Origin: Candidatus Omnitrophota bacterium
GTDB taxonomy: Bacteria > Omnitrophota > Gorgyraeia > Gygaellales > Profunditerraquicolaceae
Direction of reading: 5' to 3'
Assembly (NCBI GenBank): GCA_016212045.1
Contig: JACRHO010000145.1
Coordinates: 1 to 5,065, forward strand
Length of the DNA stretch: 5,065 nt
The notes below the pieces were generated by a model, which did not search any database, was not told the DNA's origin, and worked only from the letters and a program-made list of their open reading frames with translations. A program made the translations under genes and the position numbers. Shown piece after piece: positions 1 to 4,795 of the stretch (position 1 is its first letter; the number at the start of each line of letters is the position of its first letter).

Positions 1-808
1 CCTTTAAAGGTATATAGGTGCTCTGGCCGCCAAAGATTTTTCTCCCCACAATCCGACGGGCATATTCTACGGGAATTTTTCTGTAGCCCTGGGTCACTAA
101 AATTACGGCAAAGACCACGCCTGCCAAAAAAGTCGCCATAATCAAAAGCGTTAACGGCTGGATTTGTTTGCCTTTTAAGACGACGAACAATTGATGCATT
201 GCCGCAGGAATTCTAGAGATAATACCGGCGGTAATCACCAAGGATATGCCGTTGCCAATGCCCCGTTCCTGGATCTGCTCACCCAGCCACATAAAAAATA
301 TTGTGCCAGTAGTAAGGGTAAGCACAGTCAGGATTCTAAAGCCCCAGCCCGGCTGCATCACAATTTTTAAACCCTCAAAGCGCGCCGGATTCTCTAACCA
401 CAAGGAAATAAAGAATGATTGAATTACCGCCAAGACTACTGTTCCGTATCGCGTGAATTGATTGATTTTTTCGTAACCGACTCTACCTTCCTTGGCTAAT
501 TTCTCCAGTGCCGGGATGACCGCAGTCAAAAGCTGCATAATAATTGAGGAAGAGATGTAGGGCATAATCCCTAAGGCAAAGATAGTTAATCTCTCCATTG
601 CCCCGCCAGAAAACATATTGATGATACCAAAGAGCGTTCCGCCCTGGGCCTTGCCTAGGCGGCTAAAAAATTCACTTAAGGCGCTGCCATCTATGCCGGG
701 CGTAGGAACATAACAGCCGATGCGATAAATCGCCAACAGCGCGCCTGTAACGATTAGGCGTTTTTTTAAATCCGGAATCTTAAAGGAATTAACTATTGCG
801 TTCAGCAT
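1..808 (-). CDS. secY: Preprotein translocase subunit SecY (partial, C-terminal part beyond window)
   Basis: SecY is the channel subunit of the SecYEG translocon in the inner membrane; it passes unfolded secretory proteins and inserts membrane proteins. The reading frame is open from the ATG at 808-806 to the window edge, giving 269 full codons of the roughly 430-450 usual in the family. Visible landmarks are MLNAIVNSFKIPDLKKR at the N-terminus, TM1 near residues 17-36 with RIGCYVPTPGID after it, the plug/TM2 region 60-95 with PYISSSIIMQLL, the cytoplasmic loop EGRVGYEKINQFTR (107-120), TM3 about 121-137, TM4 about 155-175, TM5 with GIGNGISLVITAGI (183-196), TM6 about 216-240, and the basic loop GYRKIPVEYARR (241-252). 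The last residues seen, YIPLK, precede TM7 in the family. The start overlaps the end of rplO by 20 nt, which suggests translational coupling. Position after rplO is the classical spc operon place. Confidence 0.97.
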   Translation of the reverse strand, partial: MLNAIVNSFKIPDLKKRLIVTGALLAIYRIGCYVPTPGIDGSALSEFFSRLGKAQGGTLFGIINMFSGGAMERLTIFALGIMPYISSSIIMQLLTAVIPALEKLAKEGRVGYEKINQFTRYGTVVLAVIQSFFISLWLENPARFEGLKIVMQPGWGFRILTVLTLTTGTIFFMWLGEQIQERGIGNGISLVITAGIISRIPAAMHQLFVVLKGKQIQPLTLLIMATFLAGVVFAVILVTQGYRKIPVEYARRIVGRKIFGGQSTYIPLK

Positions 809-1361
809 TTTCTCGCAAAACTTCTACTCTGCCGCCGGCGCTCTTTATTTTTTCTTCGGCCTTTTTGGAAAAGGCGTGCGCCTCTACCACCAGCGGCTCT
901 TTAACTTCGCCGTCGCCTAAAATTTTAATCCAGCGCTCTTTATCTTTAATCAGCCCCTTATCCTCTAAGAGCTGCGGAGTGATAACTTTATCTTTCATCC
1001 TGACTAAATTTTCTAAATTTACAATCTGGTATTCTTTATGACTTCTTCCGGAAAAACCCCGCTTGGGTATTTTGCGGATCAGCGGCGACTGCCCCCCCTC
1101 AAAACCTAAATAAAGATGCTTTCCTGAGCGGGAGGTCTGACCCTTACTGCCGCGGGTAGAAGTTTTGCCGTGCCCGGAACCAGAGCCCCTACCTAAAATC
1201 TTCCGGTGCTTGTGGCTACCTGCAGCAGGTTTTAAGTTATGCAGTCCCCAGATGCGGGCAATCTGTTTGGATACCTTCTGCGGAACAGATTTCTTTTTTA
1301 ATCTCCGCTTACTACTCTTGCGGACTTTCAAGGGTTTCTTCTGGAGTATTTTCTTTTTCAT
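789..1361 (-). CDS. rplO: 50S ribosomal protein L15 with basic N-terminal extension
   Basis: L15 is a 23S rRNA-binding protein of the large subunit that helps late 50S assembly. The conserved core begins near residue 40 with LHNLKPAAGSHKHRK, followed by the glycine/arginine-rich stretch GRGSGSGHGKTSTRGSKGQ and the signature-like SGKHLYLGFEGGQSPLIRKIPKRGF. The C-terminal rRNA-contact region ends with AHAFSKKAEEKIKSAGGRVEVL. At 190 residues it is about 40 longer than usual. The extra part is an N-terminal tail of Lys/Arg-rich sequence (residues 1-39) whose first 50 nt overlap the 3' end of rpsE in another frame. No ATG or GTG start lies closer to the core: a TTG sits at codon 11, and only rare ATT, ATC or CTG codons lie at 34, 37 and 40. 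The Shine-Dalgarno before the ATG is weak. The core identity is certain; the start is less so. No rpmD lies upstream. Confidence 0.95.
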   Translation of the reverse strand: MKKKILQKKPLKVRKSSKRRLKKKSVPQKVSKQIARIWGLHNLKPAAGSHKHRKILGRGSGSGHGKTSTRGSKGQTSRSGKHLYLGFEGGQSPLIRKIPKRGFSGRSHKEYQIVNLENLVRMKDKVITPQLLEDKGLIKDKERWIKILGDGEVKEPLVVEAHAFSKKAEEKIKSAGGRVEVLRENAERNS

Positions 1362-1827
1362 TTACTTGTGTTTGAAGGCCGGTCTTTAAATTTTTCAGGC
1401 CCTGCACTGTGGCCTTGATGACATTGATCGGATTATTGGATTTAAGACACTTGGTAAGGATATCCTTAATCCCCGCAGCCTCACAGACTGCCCGCACTGG
1501 CCCGGCAGCAATAATCCCGGTTCCTTCAGAGGCAGGCTTCAATAATACCTTGGCTGCCCCGAACTCGCCGATAATCTCATGGGGTATAGTTGTCCCTTCG
1601 ATGTAAACTTTGAAAACTTCTCTTTTGGCTTTGGTCAGGGCCTTACGGATGGCCACTGCTACCTCATTAGCCTTACCCAGGGCAAAGCCAACGCGGCCTT
1701 TGCTATTTCCAATCACCACCAACGCGCTAAAAGAAAGTTTCTTGCCGCCTTTAGTTACCTTTGTCACGCGGTTAATCGTAATAATCTTTTCAATAAATTC
1801 AGGTTGTTCAATATTTAATTCCCGCAT
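1312..1827 (-). CDS. rpsE: 30S ribosomal protein S5
   Basis: S5 sits at the back of the 30S subunit near the mRNA entry channel and contributes to decoding fidelity and assembly. The 171 residues are normal for the family. The N-terminal double-stranded-RNA-binding-like domain shows INRVTKVTKGGKKLSFSALV (residues 18-37) and NSKGRVGFALGKANEVAVAIRKA (41-63). The C-terminal domain shows GEFGAAKVLLKPASEGTGI (87-105), RAVCEAAGIKDILTK (112-126) and NNPINVIKATVQGL (131-144). The C-terminal tail is acidic and proline-containing (EKENTPEETLESPQE, 157-171) and is encoded by the same DNA as the basic start of L15. The start lies 1 nt after the rplR stop. A GGGGGG run 13 nt upstream is a poor ribosome-binding site, so coupling to rplR is likely. 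Confidence 0.98.
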   Translation of the reverse strand: MRELNIEQPEFIEKIITINRVTKVTKGGKKLSFSALVVIGNSKGRVGFALGKANEVAVAIRKALTKAKREVFKVYIEGTTIPHEIIGEFGAAKVLLKPASEGTGIIAAGPVRAVCEAAGIKDILTKCLKSNNPINVIKATVQGLKNLKTGLQTQVNEKENTPEETLESPQE

Positions 1828-1828
1828 C

Positions 1829-2191
1829 TTAAAACTTTAACCCCCCTTTTCTTAAACTCTCGGCAAAGGCCTTGACCCGGCCATGATAAAGATAACCAGC
1901 GCGGTCAAAGATAATCTCATTAATCCCTTTTTCCTTTAATTCTCGAGCAAAACGCTCGCCAAAGGCCTCTGCGCTCTTGATATTACCTCTCCCCGGAATA
2001 CTCTGTTTTACTTCTGGGTTCGCGCTAGAAAAAGAAAATAAAATCTTATTATTTACATCATCTATAACCTGGGCAAAAATATTTTTTAAACTGCGGCGGA
2101 TAACTAAGCGGGGTTTATGAGCTTGGCCTTGTATGTGTAACTTGATCCGCTTATGCCTTTTTAACCTAGAAAGTTCTTTTTTGTTCTTCAT
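1829..2191 (-). CDS. rplR: 50S ribosomal protein L18
   Basis: L18 binds 5S rRNA together with L5 and helps dock it in the central protuberance of the 50S subunit. At 120 residues it has the usual bacterial length. The basic N-terminus (KNKKELSRLKRHKRIKLHI) is the RNA-binding arm. It is followed by KPRLVIRRSLKNIFAQVIDD (residues 26-45), the AEAFGERFARELKEKGI helix and the diagnostic C-terminus FDRAGYLYHGRVKAFAESLRKGGLKF (95-120). The ATG lies 2 nt after the rplF stop with no clear Shine-Dalgarno, which fits translational coupling. Confidence 0.98.
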   Translation of the reverse strand: MKNKKELSRLKRHKRIKLHIQGQAHKPRLVIRRSLKNIFAQVIDDVNNKILFSFSSANPEVKQSIPGRGNIKSAEAFGERFARELKEKGINEIIFDRAGYLYHGRVKAFAESLRKGGLKF

Positions 2192-2193
2192 GA

Positions 2194-2745
2194 TTATTTA
2201 GCGCCGGTAGTGGCCTGGGCCTTGCCTATCTTCTTTTTTACATATTCGCCCACAAAACGGATGCCTTTACCTTTGTATGGCTCAGGCGGAAATACCGCGC
2301 GAATCTCATGGCTAACCCTACCGACCACTTCTTTATCAATGCCCCTGACCACGATCTGATTGGGCTTGGGGGTTTCAATTTTAATCCCTTCGGGAACAGC
2401 AAAATTTACCGGATGCGAAAAACCCAATTGCAGATTTAAATTATTGGCTTCGCTCTTCGCCTTAAATCCTATGCCGATGATCTCCAATTCTTTAACGTAA
2501 CCTTCAGTTACGCCTTTAATCATATTGATAATTAAAGCGCGGGTCAGGCCGTGCAAAGATTTGTCTAATTTGCTGTCGCCTAAGCGGGTTACCAAGAGTT
2601 GATTATCTTTTATCTCTACTTTCACGCGGTCGCGAGTAGAATAATACAGTTTTCCTTTAGGACCTTCCACAAAGACAGTGCCGTCTTTAACTTCTATTTT
2701 TACTGCCTGTGGTATGGTTACCGGTTTCTTGCCTATCCTTGACAT
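2194..2745 (-). CDS. rplF: 50S ribosomal protein L6
   Basis: L6 binds 23S rRNA helix 97 near the sarcin-ricin loop and the factor-binding site of the 50S subunit. The protein has 183 residues, close to the usual 177-184, and starts with the family N-terminus MSRIGKKPVTIP. Two repeated L6 folds can be followed: the first covers about residues 10-80 (VEGPKGKL at 27-33, HGLTRALIINMIKGVTEGY at 65-83), the second about 85-170. The bacterial L6 signature region PEPYKGKGIRFVGEYVKKKIGKA lies at residues 154-176. The start is 9 nt after the rpsH stop; an AGGA followed by an A-rich spacer precedes the ATG. Confidence 0.98.
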   Translation of the reverse strand: MSRIGKKPVTIPQAVKIEVKDGTVFVEGPKGKLYYSTRDRVKVEIKDNQLLVTRLGDSKLDKSLHGLTRALIINMIKGVTEGYVKELEIIGIGFKAKSEANNLNLQLGFSHPVNFAVPEGIKIETPKPNQIVVRGIDKEVVGRVSHEIRAVFPPEPYKGKGIRFVGEYVKKKIGKAQATTGAK

Positions 2746-2754
2746 ATCTTTTTC

Positions 2755-3150
2755 CTACCAAATGTAAGCCATCACTTCGCCGCCCAGATTCTGGCTCCTG
2801 GCTTCTTTATCTGTCAAAATTCCTCTGGGAGTAGAAATAATCGCCATGCCCTTACCCCGCAGCACCAGAGGCACTTTATCCTTTTTTACATAAATCCGCA
2901 GGCCCGGCCGGGATATCCGTTTTATATTTGCTATTGCGGATTTGCCGGAAATATACTTTAAATAAATCCTTAAGGCCCCCTGCTTTTTATCCTCAATTAA
3001 CTTAAAATTATCAATGTAGCCTTGTTTTTTAAGAATCTCCAAAATGTCTTTTGTCGTTTTAGATGCTGGCACATCCACGTTTTCTTTTTTGGCCATAATC
3101 GCATTGCGGATGATAGTAAAGTTATCGGCAATCAAGTCTGTCCTGGACAT
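2755..3150 (-). CDS. rpsH: 30S ribosomal protein S8
   Basis: S8 is a primary 16S rRNA-binding protein of the 30S central domain. In E. coli it is also the translational repressor of the spc operon. The 131 residues match the family length. Visible blocks are DLIADNFTIIRNA (residues 5-17), VDVPASKTTKDILEILKKQGYI (25-46), RISRPGLRIYVKKDKVP (78-94) and the C-terminal rRNA-binding signature GKGMAIISTPRGILTDKEA (99-117) ending GGEVMAYIW. The start context is odd: there is no Shine-Dalgarno in the 12 nt between the ATG and a 35-bp hairpin, and the only good one (AAAGGAG) lies on the far side of that hairpin, about 51 nt away. The preceding gap of 219 bp is unlike the rest of the operon. Translation may rely on reinitiation or on folding-out of the hairpin (inference). 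Confidence 0.98.
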   Translation of the reverse strand: MSRTDLIADNFTIIRNAIMAKKENVDVPASKTTKDILEILKKQGYIDNFKLIEDKKQGALRIYLKYISGKSAIANIKRISRPGLRIYVKKDKVPLVLRGKGMAIISTPRGILTDKEARSQNLGGEVMAYIW

Positions 3151-3162
3151 TTTAATGAGCAG

Positions 3163-3197
3163 ATGATTTATGGAGCACGTAGTGCGACATAAATCAT
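3163..3197. repeat. Palindrome IR1, REP-like hairpin between ribosome-binding site and rpsH start
   Basis: The arms ATGATTTATG (3163-3172) and CATAAATCAT (3188-3197) form a perfect 10-bp stem. Inside is a 2x2 internal loop (GA/GA on the plus strand, TC/TC on the transcribed sense strand), then a 4-bp GCAC/GTGC stem closed by a 3-nt GTA loop. AGCA direct repeats flank it at 3158-3161 and 3198-3201, with one extra G at 3162. The hairpin shares its core with IR2. It looks like a small mobile palindromic repeat; no transposase is in the window. Confidence 0.8.
3168..3197 (-). CDS. Possible 9-codon leader ORF (MIYVALRAP) upstream of rpsH
   Basis: An ATG at 3197-3195 lies 4 nt after an AAAGGAG Shine-Dalgarno (3202-3208) and is followed by eight more sense codons and TAA at 3170-3168, 17 nt before the rpsH ATG. 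The predicted peptide is MIYVALRAP. The ORF fills almost all of palindrome IR1, so a translating ribosome would melt the hairpin and finish close to the rpsH start, allowing reinitiation. It probably arose by chance when the palindrome was inserted next to the rpsH ribosome-binding site. The peptide resembles no leader peptide I know, and its codons show no run of a regulatory amino acid. Whether it is translated is unknown. Confidence 0.4.
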   Translation of the reverse strand: MIYVALRAP

Positions 3198-3201
3198 AGC
3201 A

Positions 3202-3208
3202 CTCCTTT
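3202..3208 (-). promoter_or_regulatory. Displaced Shine-Dalgarno of rpsH, now facing the leader ORF
   Basis: The minus strand reads AAAGGAG here, the best ribosome-binding site between rpsN and rpsH. It is about 51 nt from the rpsH ATG but only 4 nt from the ATG of the 9-codon ORF. If the IR1 hairpin and one AGCA repeat are removed, the spacing to rpsH becomes 11 nt, the same as between AAGGAG and the ATG of rplE in this operon. Confidence 0.6.
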
Positions 3209-3237
3209 CTTTTAGTGTTTGATGCGTCTGCGAATTA

Positions 3238-3304
3238 ACCCTTGACATTTTTTGAGTCTAATTTTGATTCGCGAGCAAACTTTATTTCAAAAAATGTCAA
3301 GGGT
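3238..3304. repeat. Palindrome IR3, 18-bp perfect stem with 31-nt loop
   Basis: The left arm CCCTTGACATTTTTTGA (3239-3255) is the exact reverse complement of 3287-3303, and A3238 pairs with T3304, giving 18 bp. The 31-nt loop (3256-3286) contains TCGCGA. The outer end abuts and overlaps by 3 nt the outer stem of IR2, so the two folds compete at 3302-3304. Each arm carries TTGACA, but no matching -10 box is seen on either strand. It may be a separate palindromic repeat, or the middle of a composite element bounded by IR1 and IR2. In mRNA the long duplex could be an RNase III target (inference). Confidence 0.8.
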
Positions 3305-3374
3305 AAGTTCGGCCACATAACTTATGTCGCTATTTCTTTTAAATATGGCTCCATAAGTTATGGCCTCACTTACC
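3302..3374. repeat. Palindrome IR2, REP-like hairpin overlapping the rpsN stop codon
   Basis: The inner core has arms CATAACTTATG (3316-3326) and CATAAGTTATG (3352-3362), a perfect 11 bp. This is followed inward by the same TC/TC internal loop and GC pairs as IR1, then a 17-nt A/T-rich loop (3331-3347). Outside the core, GGC (3311-3313) pairs with GCC (3363-3365) across a 2-nt bulge, then a 2x2 mismatch, then GGTAAGT (3302-3308) pairs with ACTTACC (3368-3374). The outer stem contains the TAA stop of rpsN. It is in the opposite orientation to IR1. Confidence 0.78.
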
Positions 3375-3555
3375 AACTGGCTTTTTTTACGCCGGGAATT
3401 ACGCCCTGCCAGGCCAATTCCCGAAAACAGATGCGGCAGAGTTTAAATCTCCTTAAATAACCGCCTGAACGGCCGCAGAGCGGACAGCGGTTATACTGGC
3501 GCGCGGAAAATTTTGCCTTCCTCTTCCACCTGGCGATCTGTGAATTCTTTGCCAT
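3370..3555 (-). CDS. rpsN: 30S ribosomal protein S14, zinc-binding short type
   Basis: S14 binds 16S rRNA in the 30S head near the A site. This is the 61-residue zinc form (often called type Z, rpsZ), not the ~100-residue zinc-free form. The CxxC...CxxC motif is complete at C24, C27, C40 and C43 (RCPLCG and LCRICFRELA), and the C-terminus IPGVKKASW is that of the family, so the gene is intact despite the repeat that begins at its stop codon. The start follows the rplE stop by 6 nt; the upstream AGAAAAGAG is a modest ribosome-binding site. The 219-bp gap after it is the one break in the tight operon packing. Confidence 0.98.
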   Translation of the reverse strand: MAKNSQIARWKRKAKFSARQYNRCPLCGRSGGYLRRFKLCRICFRELAWQGVIPGVKKASW

Positions 3556-3561
3556 TTTACG

Positions 3562-4113
3562 TTACTCTTTTCTTCCAAAGGGTATACCAAACAACTTTAA
3601 TAATTCCAAAGCCTCGTCTTTATTTTTCGCCTTTTTAATCACAAAGGTGATATCCATGCCTTGGGTCCGGCTGATTCTATCGTAATCTATCTCAGGAAAG
3701 ATGGTCTGTTCAATAATACCAATGGTATAATTACCGTTCTGGTCAAAGGAATCAATAGAGACACCGCGAAAATCGCGGATGCGCGGCAGGGCGACATTGA
3801 TCAAGCGGTCCATAAATTCATACATCATCGCCCGACGCAAGGTTACCTTGCAGCCGACGGGCTGGCCTTTTTTCACCTTAAAGTTAGAGATAGCCTTCTT
3901 GGCCCGGCGCATTACCGGCTTCTGGCCAGTAATCAAGGCCAACTCCTCCATGGATTTCTCTAAAAGTTTAATATCCGTAAGCGCCTCTCCCACGCCCATA
4001 TTGACCACAATCTTATCTACCTGCGGCACGGCAAGCCTATTCTTCAGGCCAAAGGCCTGCATCAATTGGGGGACAATCTCTTTTCTGTATCTTTCTAATA
4101 ATCTGGGCGCCAT
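3562..4113 (-). CDS. rplE: 50S ribosomal protein L5
   Basis: L5 binds 5S rRNA, sits in the central protuberance and contacts the P-site tRNA and the 30S subunit through a bridge. The 183 residues match the bacterial length of about 180. Recognisable blocks are LLERYRKEIVPQLMQAFG (residues 5-22), the family region VPQVDKIVVNMGVGEA (29-44), LITGQKPVMRRAKKAISNFKVKKGQPVGCKVTLR (60-93), MDRLINVALPRIRDFRG (101-117), and the C-terminus LELLKLFGIPFGRKE. The ATG lies 2 nt after the rplX stop, with AAGGAG 11 nt upstream. Confidence 0.98.
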   Translation of the reverse strand: MAPRLLERYRKEIVPQLMQAFGLKNRLAVPQVDKIVVNMGVGEALTDIKLLEKSMEELALITGQKPVMRRAKKAISNFKVKKGQPVGCKVTLRRAMMYEFMDRLINVALPRIRDFRGVSIDSFDQNGNYTIGIIEQTIFPEIDYDRISRTQGMDITFVIKKAKNKDEALELLKLFGIPFGRKE

Positions 4114-4115
4114 TT

Positions 4116-4427
4116 TTAAATCGGCTCCTTGCAGGATTTACAGACCCTGGATTTTGTCCCGTCTTTCAAAGCGCTAAAACCTACGCGCACTGGCCGGTTG
4201 CAATTTTTACATAAAAGCATGAGACTTGCCATACTAATCGGCGCCTCCAAAGAAATAATCCCGCCTTGCTGGTCTTCGCGGGTCTTGCGCTTGTGTTTCT
4301 TCACTAAATTTATTCCTTCCACCAGCGCTTTTTTTATCTTAGGAAAAACTACCACTACCTTGCCCTTTTTACCTTTATCGTTGCCTTTAATCACCTGAAC
4401 GTTATCGCCTCGCCTTATCTTAACCAT
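4116..4427 (-). CDS. rplX: 50S ribosomal protein L24 with C-terminal zinc ribbon
   Basis: L24 is an assembly initiator that binds the 5' region of 23S rRNA near the exit tunnel. The 103 residues fit the family. An N-terminal KOW motif is seen at about residues 4-34 (IRRGDNVQVIKGNDKGKKGKV), followed by EGINLVKKHKRKT (38-50) and GGIISLEAPISMASLML (55-71). The C-terminal part has C73, C76, C96 and C99 (CKNC and CKSC), a four-cysteine zinc ribbon found in many but not all bacterial L24 proteins. The ATG overlaps the rplN stop by 1 nt (TAATG). A strong GAGGTGA site precedes it at 4432-4438. Confidence 0.98.
   Translation of the reverse strand: MVKIRRGDNVQVIKGNDKGKKGKVVVVFPKIKKALVEGINLVKKHKRKTREDQQGGIISLEAPISMASLMLLCKNCNRPVRVGFSALKDGTKSRVCKSCKEPI
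4125..4130 (-). promoter_or_regulatory. Ribosome-binding site of rplE
   Basis: The minus strand reads AAGGAG, 11 nt before the rplE ATG and inside the last codons of rplX. It supports the start at 4113 and gives an in-operon reference for the spacing that rpsH would have without IR1. Confidence 0.7.
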
Positions 4428-4795
4428 TAAATCACCTCAGGCGCCAGAGAGATAATCTTGGTAAAATTCATCTCTCTTAATTCCCTGGCCACTGGGCCAA
4501 AGACCCGGGTGCCGCGGGGGTTTAATTGCGCATCAATAAAGACAATGGCATTACGGTCAAATCTCAATATCGAACCGTCAGGCCGCCTGAGCGGGTGTTT
4601 TGTCCTGACGATAACTGCCTTGGCTACCTCTCCTTTTTTAATAATCGCGCCCGCAGAAGACTCTTTTACATTAACATTGATGATGTCGCCTAAACAGGCA
4701 ACCTTGCAGTTCTTCTTGCCAAAGACAGAAATACAGGAGGCGCGTTTGGCGCCGGTATTATCTGCTACGTCTAAAATGCTTCTCAGCTGAATCAT
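4427..4795 (-). CDS. rplN: 50S ribosomal protein L14
   Basis: L14 lies on the interface side of the 50S subunit, contacts L19 and takes part in an intersubunit bridge; it is also the docking site of the silencing factor RsfS. The 122 residues match the family exactly. The N-terminus MIQLRSILDVADNTGAKRASCISV and the signature region AVIVRTKHPLRRPDGSILRFDRNAIV (residues 60-85) are clear, as is the C-terminal GTRVFGPVARELR (95-107). I choose the ATG at 4795-4793, because it gives the standard N-terminus and follows an AAGGAAGAGG site (4800-4809). A TTG one codon upstream is possible but unneeded. The ATG overlaps the rpsQ TGA by 1 nt (TGATG). Confidence 0.98.
   Translation of the reverse strand: MIQLRSILDVADNTGAKRASCISVFGKKNCKVACLGDIINVNVKESSAGAIIKKGEVAKAVIVRTKHPLRRPDGSILRFDRNAIVFIDAQLNPRGTRVFGPVARELREMNFTKIISLAPEVI

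Noticed and set aside
3163..3197. IR1 as an S8-binding autoregulatory site mimicking 16S rRNA helix 21
   Set aside because: Tempting given its position before rpsH, but I cannot see the S8 recognition core in it, and its similarity to IR2 and flanking AGCA repeats fit a mobile repeat better.
3242..3300. TTGACA -35 boxes in the arms of IR3, as an internal promoter or an antisense promoter
   Set aside because: At 16-18 nt spacing the hexamers are TGATTC/TTGATT (plus) and TGCTCG/GCTCGC (minus), too far from TATAAT; TTGACA occurs twice because it is part of a palindrome.
3151..3374. CRISPR array or attachment site
   Set aside because: The repeats are inverted hairpins, not regularly spaced direct repeats, and there are no cas, integrase or tRNA genes in the window.
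3242..3460. Plus-strand ORF of 72 codons across the rpsN-rpsH gap
   Set aside because: It runs through palindrome IR3, IR2 and antisense to rpsN, has no ribosome-binding site and resembles no protein family; a shadow of repeat and rpsN sequence.
796..4790. Several plus-strand ORFs of 65-132 codons opposite the ribosomal genes
   Set aside because: Each lies antisense to a clearly identified ribosomal protein gene, lacks a recognisable domain and is expected by chance opposite codon-biased genes.
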